Positions 15,646 through 24,110 of a stretch of 64,000 nucleotides of DNA are shown here, piece after piece (positions within the stretch are counted from its first letter, which is position 1; each line of letters begins with the position of its first letter). The position numbers and the translations under genes are program-made. The stretch is from CALJTV01 sp036821185. GTDB taxonomy: Bacteria > Chloroflexota > Dehalococcoidia > GIF9 > UBA5629. The stretch lies in the NCBI GenBank assembly GCA_036821185.1, contig DAISKD010000002.1:124001-188000 (forward strand), given 5' to 3'. The notes under the pieces were generated by a model. It worked only from the letters and a program-made list of their open reading frames with translations, did no database searches and was not told the DNA's origin.

Positions 15646-18003
15646 CTATGCTGCCCTCCCGTTTTTTAAGGCTGCCGCCAGCGCACTGTCGATGTCTTCA
15701 GCAAAAATAAAGTCGAGTTTCTGCTTGATCTCCTCGGGCACCTCTTCCAGGTCCTTCTCGTTCTCCTTAGGTAGCACCACCTTTTTGATGCCGGCACGGT
15801 GCGCCGCCAGCACCTTCTCTTTTATGCCACCCACAGGCAACACCTTACCCCTCAGGGTGATCTCGCCGGTCATGGCGATCTCCCGGTTCACCGGTCTACC
15901 GGTGAGGGCTGAGACCAGGGCTACTGCCATAGCGATCCCTGCCGAAGGGCCATCCTTGGGAATGGCGCCGGCCGGGACATGGATATGCACATCCTTTTTC
16001 TCATAGAAGTCATCAGGTACGCCCAAGGTGCTGGTCTTGGAGCGGGCATAGGTCAGCGCCGCCTTTGCCGACTCCTGCATGACCTCGCCCAGTTTCCCCG
16101 TCAGGATCAGGTTACCCCTGCCGGGCACTAATGCTGCTTCCACGAAGATGACATCGCCACCCATCGGCGTCCACGCCAGCCCTGTAGCCACGCCGACCTC
16201 GTCCTCCCGCTCAGCCACCTCATGAAGGAACTTCCTCACTCCAAGATATTCCTGCAGCCTGTCGGGCGTCACCACCACCCGCCCGTCCAAGCCCTCGGCC
16301 ATTCTCCGGGCGACCTTTCGGCAGATGGCACCTATCTCTCGCTCCAGGTTACGCACCCCAGCCTCCCGGGTGTAGTTGCGGATGATCGCCAGAATGGCAT
16401 CATCGCTTATCTCCAGCCTTTCAGCGCCGATGCCGTTCTCCTTTAGCTGCCTGGGGATAAGGTACTTTCTGGCAATTTGAAGCTTTTCCTGTTCGGTATA
16501 TCCCGGGAGCTCCAGAATCTCCATCCGATCACGCAGCGCCGGCGGAATGGTATCGGTGATGTTTGCCGTGGTGATGAACATGACCTTTGACAGGTCGAAG
16601 GGGACATCGAGGTAATGGTCTACGAAGGCATAATTCTGCTCCGGGTCGAGGACCTCCAGCAGGGCGGCGGAGGGGTCGCCACGAAAATCAGCACCCACCT
16701 TATCTATCTCATCGAGCATAAACACCGGGTTATTGGACTCAGCCCGACGCAAGCCCTGTATTATCCTTCCAGGAAGGGCGCCGACATAGGTACGTCGATG
16801 CCCGCGTATGTCGGCTTCGTCGCGGATGCCACCCAGCGACATGCGCACAAACTTCCTCCCCAGGGCCCGGGCAATGGACTGACCCACGGATGTCTTGCCC
16901 GTGCCCGGCGGTCCCACGAAGCATAGTATGGGGCCCTTCATATCCGGCCTACGCTTCCGCACCGCCAGATAGTCGAGTATCCTCTCCTTCACCTTCTCCA
17001 GGTCGTAATGGTCTTCGTCCAGGACCTGGGCAGCCTTGGCGATATCCAGGTTGTCCTCCGTGCTCTTCGACCAGGGCAGGCTGATGAGCCAGTCAAGATA
17101 GGTGCGTGACACGGTATATTCGGCAGCCGCCGGCGGCATCTTCGCCAGCCGTTCGAGCTCTCGCTCCGCCTCCTTCTGCGCCTCGGGGGGCATGTTGGCC
17201 TCGGCTATCTTCGCCCTCAGTTCGTTTATCTCCATGGTGCGCTCATCGAGCTCACCGAGCTCTTTCTGGATGGCTTTCAATTGCTCCCTGAGGAAGTACT
17301 CCCGCTGCGCCTTGTCCATCTCCTGTTTTACTTGGGACTGGATTTTACTACCGAGCTCCAGCACCTCGAGTTCGCGGTTGAGAAAAGCTGTCAGCTTTTT
17401 TATCCGCTCGCTGACATCCAGCGTCTCCAATATCTCCTGCGCCTCCTCGAGTTTGAGACTGATATGGGCGGCAACGAAGTCGGCCAGCGTGCCCGGCTCG
17501 GGGATGTTGAGCGCGGCGATGCTCAGCTCAGCCAGCAGATTGGGCGCCAGTTCCACAACCCGCTGAAAAAGTCTGAGTAAATTTTTGGTCAGCGCCTCCA
17601 GCTCAGTAGTCCTCTCCACCCGGTCCTCAAGCACCTCGATCCTCGCTTTCAAATATGGCTCTACCTGAGTTATCTCCTTGATCCTGGCACGAGAGATCCC
17701 CTGGAAGAATGCCCTGATGGAGCCGTCAGGCAACTTGAACATGCGGGCGATCACGGCTACTGTGCCCACGGAATACAGGCTCTCAGGCAAAGGTGCCTCC
17801 GACCCCGGGCGCTGGGCAAAAAAGCCGACGAATTTGTCCTTGCTAGCCGCCTCGTCTATAAGTCTGACCAGTCTTTCCTCAGCGGTGCCCAGCGGAATTA
17901 TGATGGCTGGATAAACAACCGTCTGACCGCTGGGGAACACGGGCATCTCCTCGGGTATATGGAACTTCTCTTTGGTCTCTTTCGCTTCCTCTCTTACCTC
18001 CAT
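15646..18003 (-). CDS. lon: ATP-dependent protease Lon
   Basis: A 785-residue LonA protease that degrades misfolded and regulatory proteins in the cytosol. In order: N-terminal LAN domain (about 15-215), a coiled-coil region, the AAA+ module with Walker A GPPGTGKTSVGQSIA and Walker B FMLDEIDKV, then the Ser/Lys protease domain with DGPSAGIA (Ser687) and GGIKEKVLAA (Lys730), spaced by the usual 43 residues. Length is standard. hsp20 lies 18 bp upstream on the same strand, so the two stress genes are likely one operon driven from the promoter at 18541-18512. Confidence 0.97.
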   Translation of the reverse strand: MEVREEAKETKEKFHIPEEMPVFPSGQTVVYPAIIIPLGTAEERLVRLIDEAASKDKFVGFFAQRPGSEAPLPESLYSVGTVAVIARMFKLPDGSIRAFFQGISRARIKEITQVEPYLKARIEVLEDRVERTTELEALTKNLLRLFQRVVELAPNLLAELSIAALNIPEPGTLADFVAAHISLKLEEAQEILETLDVSERIKKLTAFLNRELEVLELGSKIQSQVKQEMDKAQREYFLREQLKAIQKELGELDERTMEINELRAKIAEANMPPEAQKEAERELERLAKMPPAAAEYTVSRTYLDWLISLPWSKSTEDNLDIAKAAQVLDEDHYDLEKVKERILDYLAVRKRRPDMKGPILCFVGPPGTGKTSVGQSIARALGRKFVRMSLGGIRDEADIRGHRRTYVGALPGRIIQGLRRAESNNPVFMLDEIDKVGADFRGDPSAALLEVLDPEQNYAFVDHYLDVPFDLSKVMFITTANITDTIPPALRDRMEILELPGYTEQEKLQIARKYLIPRQLKENGIGAERLEISDDAILAIIRNYTREAGVRNLEREIGAICRKVARRMAEGLDGRVVVTPDRLQEYLGVRKFLHEVAEREDEVGVATGLAWTPMGGDVIFVEAALVPGRGNLILTGKLGEVMQESAKAALTYARSKTSTLGVPDDFYEKKDVHIHVPAGAIPKDGPSAGIAMAVALVSALTGRPVNREIAMTGEITLRGKVLPVGGIKEKVLAAHRAGIKKVVLPKENEKDLEEVPEEIKQKLDFIFAEDIDSALAAALKNGRAA

Positions 18004-18021
18004 ATTCCCCTCGCAAAAACG

Positions 18022-18468
18022 TTATTCGCCCTTTACCTCCACCCGCCGCCGCACCTCCGCCTTTACCTTGGGCAGAACGACTTCCAAAAAACCGTTCTCA
18101 TAGAATGCTTTAGTGTTCTCCACCTCGACCGCCGCCGGCAATGTCACTCTGCGCTCAAACGGTCCCCAGAGTATCTCCATCTGCGTGTAGCTGCGACTGA
18201 TCCCCCGCTTCACGTCCTGCCGCTCGCCTCTGACGATGAGTTCCTTCCCATAGATCTCCACTTCTAACTGGTCCTCTTTGACACCGGCAAGCTCGAACAG
18301 GGCCACCACCTCGTCAGCCGTCTCGAATACGTCCACCGCCGGCGCCCATGTCCGCGGTGAGAACCTTACCGAAGGTGGCTTGCGGCTGGAAAAATCGTCC
18401 AACAGCCGCTCCATCTCCCGGTGCATGGTGACCACAATCTCAGTCCAATCGCTCCTGAGTTCGACCAT
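18022..18468 (-). CDS. Hsp20/alpha-crystallin small heat-shock protein
   Basis: A 148-residue holdase. The alpha-crystallin domain spans about 40-140, beginning APAVDVFETADEVVALFELAGV and ending NTKAFYENGFLEVVLPK, the usual NGVLxxxxPK-like motif; a basic/acidic tail follows. The start ATG 18468 is chosen because GAGGAGG lies just upstream; a longer frame to 18513 would begin inside the promoter's early transcribed region. It heads the hsp20-lon operon. Confidence 0.92.
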   Translation of the reverse strand: MVELRSDWTEIVVTMHREMERLLDDFSSRKPPSVRFSPRTWAPAVDVFETADEVVALFELAGVKEDQLEVEIYGKELIVRGERQDVKRGISRSYTQMEILWGPFERRVTLPAAVEVENTKAFYENGFLEVVLPKVKAEVRRRVEVKGE

Positions 18469-18511
18469 TTCCGCCCTCCTCGAAGTCCTGTACATAACGG
18501 TAACCCCTAAC

Positions 18512-18541
18512 ATTATATATCAAGCCCGAGATAACTTTGAA
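18512..18541 (-). promoter_or_regulatory. Promoter of hsp20-lon
   Basis: Minus-strand TTCAAA (18541-18536), 18-bp spacer, TATAAT (18517-18512). The leader to ATG 18468 is about 37 nt and holds the GAGGAGG site. It reads as a housekeeping-sigma promoter, with no CIRCE or HAIR-type repeat. Confidence 0.6.
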
Positions 18542-18556
18542 CCAAAGGGCTTGAAG

Positions 18557-19162
18557 CTAGCCCCATATGCTGAGTAATCCCTGGCGGATCATCTTAATAG
18601 CTATCGCCGCCAGGAACAAGCTGACCACTTTAGATACAGCGCTGACGCCACCCTTTCCCAAGAAAGCTACCACACGGTTAGCCTGGTCGAAAAGTGCCCA
18701 GGCTATAGCCAGATTGATGATAAACGATGCTATGACAATGACCAAAGAGTACTGGTCGATAAGTATAAGTAGCGTGGTCAGCACCGCTGGACCGACTACC
18801 AGCGGCGTCCCGATGGGCACCACACCGAGCAACTCCGCTCCCACCGAAGCTTGGGCCTCGATCATTTTGCCGGTGGTCAACTCTTTGACCGCCAGAATCA
18901 GTAGGATCAGACCGCCAGCCACCAGAAAATCAGCCACCTCGATGCCCAGGAAGAGGAAAATGCCCTTGCCTATCGCCACAAAGCCCAGACCCAGGCCCAG
19001 GGCGGTGAGCATCGCCAGGCGCACCACCTTTCTCCGCTCACCGGGCCGCATGTCCTGCGTTAGCGGCAACAGGATGGGCAAAGTGCCCACCGCGTCCATA
19101 GCTACAAAGAGCGGCACAAAGGTGAGGCCAAATTCCTGAAGAAGGTGTATTATCTTTTCCAT
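18557..19162 (-). CDS. MarC family (UPF0056) membrane protein
   Basis: A 201-residue protein with six hydrophobic segments and the MarC features FVAMDAVGTLPILLPLT near the N-terminus and VPIGTPLVVGPAVLTTLLIL in the middle. Members are inner-membrane proteins of unknown transport function; the old multidrug-resistance link is not supported in general. It starts 17 bp after gyrA on the same strand and is probably the last gene of a TPR-gyrA-marC unit. Confidence 0.9.
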   Translation of the reverse strand: MEKIIHLLQEFGLTFVPLFVAMDAVGTLPILLPLTQDMRPGERRKVVRLAMLTALGLGLGFVAIGKGIFLFLGIEVADFLVAGGLILLILAVKELTTGKMIEAQASVGAELLGVVPIGTPLVVGPAVLTTLLILIDQYSLVIVIASFIINLAIAWALFDQANRVVAFLGKGGVSAVSKVVSLFLAAIAIKMIRQGLLSIWG

Positions 19163-19179
19163 TACCGCAAGGGGCGGGA

Positions 19180-21624
19180 CTACTCCCCTTCCTTGTCCTC
19201 AGCTCGCTGGATGCAGGCCACAGAAGCCACCCTGTCATCTGCTTCAAGGCGCTTCAAATGTACCCCGAGCGTAGCTCTACCCAAACAGGCGACCTCCTCC
19301 CCGACAGGTATGCGGATGGCACTGCCCCTGGTGGAAATGATGATGATATGCTGTGTGGGGACCACCAGCCTTGCCGCTACCAGCTTGCCGGTCTTTTCGT
19401 TAAGGCGATGGGCCATGACGCCCTTACCGCCCTTGCGGTGGACGGGAAAGTTCTTTATCGGAGTACGTTTGCCGAAGCCTTTTTCGGTAACCGTAAGCAA
19501 GTCGGCGCCGACGCTCACCGTGACCATTGCCACCACTGAGTCGCCGGCTTCTAGTCTGATACCCCTGACCCCGCCGCTTGTCCGAGATGCCGACCTCAGC
19601 CCCACCACGGCAAACCTGATCGCCCGCCCGTTGCGTGTCACCAGCACCACCTCGTCCTTATCACCCACTATATCGGCAGCCACCAGTTCTTCGCCGCCCC
19701 TCAGTTTCATGGCGATGATGCCACTGCTCCGGACCGAGGCGAAATTTTCCAGTTTAGTCTTCTTCACCACACCCATCGAGGTGGCCATAACCACGAAAGC
19801 CCCGTCCGGCAAAGACTTCGCCGCCACTACAGCGGTGACCTGCTCCTTGGGGTCAATTGAAATCAGACCAGCAAGCGCAGTCCCCTTGGTAGCCCGGGAG
19901 CTATCCTGCGGGATGTCATAGACTTTGAGTTTGTATACTTTGCCCCGATTGGTGAACAGAAACAGGTCGTCATGGGTATCAGCCGCTACACAGTGTCTCA
20001 CCATGTCGGTCTCGCGAGTGACCATTCCGGTCACACCCATACCACCGCGATGCTGCTTCTGATAGGCGGCCGCAGGGGTGCGCTTGATGTAGCCCTGCTC
20101 GCTCACCGTTATCACCACGTCCTGATGTGGTATCAGGTCCTCTTCCTGAAACTGCTCCACTTCCTCGCTGCTGATGGTGGTGCGTCGTTCGTCGCCATAT
20201 TCCTTCTTCAGCTCCATCACATCCTGCTGGATGAGGAACAGTATCTTCTTGGGGTTAGCCAGAAGGTCTTCCAGATAGGCGATGTTCTTCACCACCTCGG
20301 CGTACTCCTCTATGACCTTCTGTTGTTCCAGTCGTGCCAGACGACGTAGCTGCATATCGAGTATCGCCTGTGCCTGCGCCTGGGTGAGTCCGAACTTCTC
20401 CATCAAAGCGGTACGGGCGGCGTCCACCGTCTCCGCCTTACGGATGGTCTGCACGATTTCCTCAAGATGGTCAAGGGCGATCCTAAAGCCTTCGAGGATA
20501 TGCGCCCTGTCCCGTGCCTTCTGCAGCTCAAACTGGGAACGACGGGTGATAACCTGGCGGCGGAAGTCTATGTAGCAGTTCAAAGCCTCCTTCAGGCTGA
20601 TGACCTGGGGTTGTCCATCAACCAGTGCCAGCATATTGATGAAGAAGGCAGACTGCATAGCAGTATGCTTATACAGGTTGTTGATCACCTTGCTCGCCTG
20701 GGCATCCTTCCGCAAGCCGACCACTATCCTCATGCCATGCCTGTCTGACTCGTCCCTGACCTCGGCGATGCCCTCGACCCGCCTCTCTCGCACCAGCTCG
20801 GCTATTTTCTCCACCAGCGCCGCTTTGTTCGTTTGATAGGGGAGCTCGGTGATCACCAGGTTGTGGCGCCCGCTCTTGGTGGTCTCCTCAGTGATCTTAG
20901 CCCGGACAACCACCTTGCCCTGCCCGGTGGCGTAGGCATTCCTGATACCTTCGCCACCAAGCACAATGCCACCGGTGGGGAAATCGGGCCCCTTGACGAT
21001 TGCTATCAGTTCGTCGATGTCAGCCTCGGGGTTCTCGATGAGATAGCCGATGGCATCGCATATCTCAGCCAGGTTGTGGGGTGGAATGTTGGTCGCCATG
21101 CCTACGGCAATCCCCGAGGAACCGTTGACCAGCAGATTGGGCAGCCTGGCGGGCAGCACCACCGGCTCCTTCAGGCTATCGTCAAAGTTGGGCATAAAAT
21201 CGACGGTGTCCCTGTCAATGTCCACCAGCATTTCTTCGGCTATTTTTGCCAGCCGTGCTTCGGTGTAGCGCATAGCTGCCGGTGGGTCATCGTCCATGCT
21301 GCCGAAATTCCCCTGCCCGTCGATCAGGGGGTAACGCATGGTGAAGTCCTGCGCCATCCTCACCATGGCCTCATAAACAGGGGCGTCGCCGTGGGGATGG
21401 TATTTACCCAGGACCTCGCCTACAATACGGGCGCTCTTCTTGTAAGGGCTGTTGTACCTCAAGCCGAGCTCGTCCATGGCATAGAGGATGCGCCGCTGTA
21501 CCGGCTTGAGGCCATCGCGGACGTCGGGGAGAGCACGGGAGACTATCACGCTCATGGCGTAGTCGAGGTAGGAGTTTTTCATCTCCTCCTCAATCAGCAC
21601 CGGTTTGATCACACCAGCTTCCAT
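19180..21624 (-). CDS. gyrA: DNA gyrase subunit A
   Basis: An 814-residue type IIA topoisomerase subunit. The breakage-reunion domain contains YAMSVIVSRALPDVRDGLKP, GKYHPHGDAPVYEAMVRM and the catalytic Tyr in AAMRYTEARL; a coiled-coil tower follows, then the C-terminal beta-pinwheel with repeated blades (GYIKRTPAAAYQ, GRAIRFAVVGLR, GFGKRTPIKNF). The GyrA-box-like blade motif is QKQHRGGMGVTGM. ATG 21624 is preferred to GTG 21630 because AAGAG lies 7 nt before it. In the quinolone region the residues aligned with E. coli Ser83 and Asp87 are Ala and Glu. The gene is separate from gyrB (31.5-33.4 kb). Confidence 0.97.
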   Translation of the reverse strand: MEAGVIKPVLIEEEMKNSYLDYAMSVIVSRALPDVRDGLKPVQRRILYAMDELGLRYNSPYKKSARIVGEVLGKYHPHGDAPVYEAMVRMAQDFTMRYPLIDGQGNFGSMDDDPPAAMRYTEARLAKIAEEMLVDIDRDTVDFMPNFDDSLKEPVVLPARLPNLLVNGSSGIAVGMATNIPPHNLAEICDAIGYLIENPEADIDELIAIVKGPDFPTGGIVLGGEGIRNAYATGQGKVVVRAKITEETTKSGRHNLVITELPYQTNKAALVEKIAELVRERRVEGIAEVRDESDRHGMRIVVGLRKDAQASKVINNLYKHTAMQSAFFINMLALVDGQPQVISLKEALNCYIDFRRQVITRRSQFELQKARDRAHILEGFRIALDHLEEIVQTIRKAETVDAARTALMEKFGLTQAQAQAILDMQLRRLARLEQQKVIEEYAEVVKNIAYLEDLLANPKKILFLIQQDVMELKKEYGDERRTTISSEEVEQFQEEDLIPHQDVVITVSEQGYIKRTPAAAYQKQHRGGMGVTGMVTRETDMVRHCVAADTHDDLFLFTNRGKVYKLKVYDIPQDSSRATKGTALAGLISIDPKEQVTAVVAAKSLPDGAFVVMATSMGVVKKTKLENFASVRSSGIIAMKLRGGEELVAADIVGDKDEVVLVTRNGRAIRFAVVGLRSASRTSGGVRGIRLEAGDSVVAMVTVSVGADLLTVTEKGFGKRTPIKNFPVHRKGGKGVMAHRLNEKTGKLVAARLVVPTQHIIIISTRGSAIRIPVGEEVACLGRATLGVHLKRLEADDRVASVACIQRAEDKEGE

Positions 21625-21648
21625 GTTCACACTCTTAAGAAGGATGGT

Positions 21649-22485
21649 CTACTGCTCTTCAAAAAAGGACCCTTCGATCACGGGCTCCTCCGGAGGTACC
21701 CCTTCAAAAATAGAGAAGCCCTCGGGCAATAGTTCGCCCTCTTCCAGCTCCATCAGTTCAGCCTCTTCAACTTCCTCTTCCTCTCCAGCCTCGCCCCGGA
21801 GCAAGCTCTCCTTCACATGTGGCTGAAAACCTTCCATAGCTTTCACTGGGAAAGAGGGCTTTCCCGCCTGACTGGGGTGCTGGAATGTTTCCCTGATGAT
21901 GATCTTAACGCCGTGGGTATCGATGCTGACGATGGCCCCGGCATAACGGTTCCCGCCCAGCATCAGCCTGGCGAGGCGGAGACCGTGGGGTGGCTCCACC
22001 AGACCGAGGTACTCTCTGTGTTCGTTCTCCGCAATGAGCTGCTGCCCCCTCACCTTCAAAATAACCTGGTCACCGGGCGCCATTTTTGCCAGGACCTCCC
22101 GCGGACCCAGTTCCCGGAGACCCACAATCCCCGTCTTCCCCATCTCGCTGATAAAGGCGCCGGGCGAAACTTCATGGCGTTCTTCCTTCACCTCAACCTT
22201 CTTATCCGGTAACAGGGACAACCGTTGCAGGTTCTTCTGGGCAATGGAATTGTTGGGGTCAAGCTCAAGAACTTTGGCATAAGCTTGCTTGGCTTTAGCA
22301 TATTCGCCCAGTTCCATATAAGCCCTGCCCAGGCGGTTGTAGGCATCAACATCGGTGGGGAAGAGCTCGATAATGCTCTGGTTTACCGCCACCGCCTCCT
22401 GCCAGCGGTTCTGCATCGCCAGAGATATCGCTTCCTGGCTTTGCCGCCGCCTTATTTTAGCCTTATCCTCTTCGCGGTCCGGCAT
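21649..22485 (-). CDS. TPR-repeat protein with acidic tail
   Basis: A 278-residue protein. Residues about 15-95 form two to three tetratricopeptide repeats (WQEAVAVNQSIIELFPTDVD, YNRLGRAYMELGEYAKAKQA, YAKVLELDPNN). The middle (about 110-210) has a beta-rich segment with PGDQVILKVRGQQLIAENEH and YLGLVEPPHGLRLARLM, and the C-terminus (about 235-278) is very acidic (Glu runs). No signal peptide. It lies 18-24 bp upstream of gyrA and probably shares its transcript. A scaffold role is likely, but no partner is known. Confidence 0.78.
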   Translation of the reverse strand: MPDREEDKAKIRRRQSQEAISLAMQNRWQEAVAVNQSIIELFPTDVDAYNRLGRAYMELGEYAKAKQAYAKVLELDPNNSIAQKNLQRLSLLPDKKVEVKEERHEVSPGAFISEMGKTGIVGLRELGPREVLAKMAPGDQVILKVRGQQLIAENEHREYLGLVEPPHGLRLARLMLGGNRYAGAIVSIDTHGVKIIIRETFQHPSQAGKPSFPVKAMEGFQPHVKESLLRGEAGEEEEVEEAELMELEEGELLPEGFSIFEGVPPEEPVIEGSFFEEQ

Positions 22486-22583
22486 ATTTCTCCAGCGCCT
22501 CCGTAATCTTATATTTTACCGCAGCTAATGTGACAAAAAAAGCACTCCTTGTCAAGGGGTTTCAGTAAACAAAATTCTCGTTT

Positions 22584-22630
22584 TTGACACCACCGGACAA
22601 ATCGTGCTACTCTGTAATTACCGTAATTAC
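22584..22630 (+). promoter_or_regulatory. Promoter and paired-palindrome operator candidate of the NifU-like gene
   Basis: TTGACA (22584-22589), 18-bp spacer, TACTCT (22608-22613). Directly after the -10, at 22614-22630, are two copies of the palindrome GTAATTAC separated by one C, making a 17-bp perfect inverted repeat over the expected transcription start. This is the right place for a repressor operator. Confidence 0.6.
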
Positions 22631-22654
22631 CGAGATAGCGTAAAGGGGTGTTCA

Positions 22655-22873
22655 GTGAGAGACCAGATAGAGAATGTACTTAAAAAGATAAGGCCCAGTC
22701 TGCAAGCCGATGGCGGCGACGTCGAGCTGGTAGATGTCAAGGAAGGCGTGGTCAGCCTGAAGCTTAAAGGCGCTTGTGCCGGCTGCCCCATGTCGACTAT
22801 GACGCTGAAGAACGGCATCGAGCGGATCCTGAAACAGGAAGTCGCCGGCGTAAAGGAAGTCGTCTCCGTCTAG
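22655..22873 (+). CDS. NifU-like C-terminal-domain protein (Fe-S scaffold/carrier)
   Basis: A 72-residue protein equal to the stand-alone NifU C-terminal domain (Nfu). The motif LKLKGACAGCPMSTMTLKNG holds Cys41 and Cys44, which can ligate a transient 4Fe-4S cluster between two subunits for delivery to apo-proteins. The N-terminal IRPSLQADGGDVELV is also characteristic. The GTG start at 22655 follows AAAGGGG by about 7 nt; an earlier Met at 22604 overlaps the -10. It is a single-gene unit converging on lysC. Confidence 0.92.
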   Translation: MRDQIENVLKKIRPSLQADGGDVELVDVKEGVVSLKLKGACAGCPMSTMTLKNGIERILKQEVAGVKEVVSV

Positions 22874-22882
22874 CGGGTGTTT

Positions 22883-24106
22883 TTAAAGCTCTGCCTTTTC
22901 CAGTTCAAACGCCTTGTGCAATGCCTTAACAGCATCCTTCACCCTATCCTCGGAGATAATACAGGTTATCCTTATCTCTGAGGTGGTGATGAGCTGTATA
23001 TTGATGCCCTGCTCAGAAAGGGCGCGAAACATGGTGGCGGCGTAACCCGGTGCGCCCTGCATCCCCGTCCCCACGATGCTCACTTTCGCCAGTGTGGAGT
23101 CGCTGACGCACTCTTTTGCCCCGATGGACCTGGCCGCCTCCTGCACGATAGACATCGCCTTGTCTAGGTCGCTGCGAGTTACAGTAAAGGTGAGGTCGGT
23201 TATGTTGTTGATGCTGGCATTCTGGACAATGGTGTCCACGCTGATATTGGCCTTGGCCAGCGGCTCGAACACTGCCGCAGCTATCCCCGGGCGATCGGGC
23301 ACACCCACCAGGGTTATTTTAGCCACGTTGGCATCGTGGGCAATACCTCGGACTCTATTTCTTACTTCCATGGCAGTCCCTCCACGAATCATGGTACCGG
23401 GTGCATCGGTAAAGCTGGAGGCCACCAGTATCGGTACGCCATATAGTTGCCCCAGCTCCACCGCCCGGGAATGCATTACCTTAGCCCCCAAGGTTGCCAG
23501 TTCCAGCATCTCCTCGTAGCCGATTTCTTTCAGCTTACGGGCTTCAGGAACGACGCGGGGGTCAGCGGTATAGATGCCTTCAACATCCGTGTATATTTCG
23601 CACCTCTGTGCCCTCAGGGCCGCCGCCAGGGCCACCGCAGTGGTGTCCGAGCCCCCTCGCCCCAGTGTGGTCACGTCCATGTCCCTGGTGACTCCCTGAA
23701 AACCGGCCACGATGACGATATTTCCCTTTTCCAGTTCCCTGACCACACGCTTGGGCTCCAGGCGCAAGATGCGGGCTTTACTGTGGCTGGTATCGGTCTC
23801 AATACCCGCCTGGGCACCGGTGAGGCTCACCGCCTTATAGCCCAGGTTGTTCAAGGCCATAGCCATCAGGGCACAGGAGACCACTTCTCCGGTAGATAGC
23901 AAGAGGTCAAGCTCGCGCTCCGGCGGCCGCGGGTTTATTTGCCTGGCCAGTTGGATGAGCTCTTCTGTGGTATCGCCCATCGCCGAAACGACCACCACCA
24001 CCTCATCGCCATTGTCTTTAGTGGCAGCTATACGCTGTGCCACGCGTTTGATCTTTTCGGCATCGGCTACCGAGCTGCCACCGTATTTCTGTACTACGAT
24101 TGCCAA
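22883..24106 (-). CDS. lysC: Aspartate kinase
   Basis: A 407-residue aspartokinase catalysing the first step of the lysine, threonine and methionine pathway. The kinase domain opens VVQKYGGSSVADAEKIKR and has LLSTGEVVSCALMA and GFQGVTRDMDVTTLGRGGSD; two ACT domains at the C-terminus (about 265-407) bind the feedback effector. The TTG start at 24106 is supported by GGGGGTGA upstream and by the family N-terminus; the longer frame is not needed. It starts 4 bp after the end of the ApgM-like gene, so the two are co-transcribed. The rest of the pathway (dapB-asd-dapA) is at 46.0-48.8 kb. Confidence 0.95.
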   Translation of the reverse strand: MAIVVQKYGGSSVADAEKIKRVAQRIAATKDNGDEVVVVVSAMGDTTEELIQLARQINPRPPERELDLLLSTGEVVSCALMAMALNNLGYKAVSLTGAQAGIETDTSHSKARILRLEPKRVVRELEKGNIVIVAGFQGVTRDMDVTTLGRGGSDTTAVALAAALRAQRCEIYTDVEGIYTADPRVVPEARKLKEIGYEEMLELATLGAKVMHSRAVELGQLYGVPILVASSFTDAPGTMIRGGTAMEVRNRVRGIAHDANVAKITLVGVPDRPGIAAAVFEPLAKANISVDTIVQNASINNITDLTFTVTRSDLDKAMSIVQEAARSIGAKECVSDSTLAKVSIVGTGMQGAPGYAATMFRALSEQGINIQLITTSEIRITCIISEDRVKDAVKALHKAFELEKAEL

Positions 24107-24110
24107 TCGG

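Noticed and set aside
20833..21732. 299-codon plus-strand frame inside gyrA and the TPR gene
   Set aside because: Antisense shadow of a well supported gyrA reading; runs across a real gene boundary.
22551..22560. GTCAAGGGGT shared with the fmt/dnaA spacer
   Set aside because: It is mostly the complement of a -35 (CCCCTTGAC); two copies are not enough for a regulatory motif.
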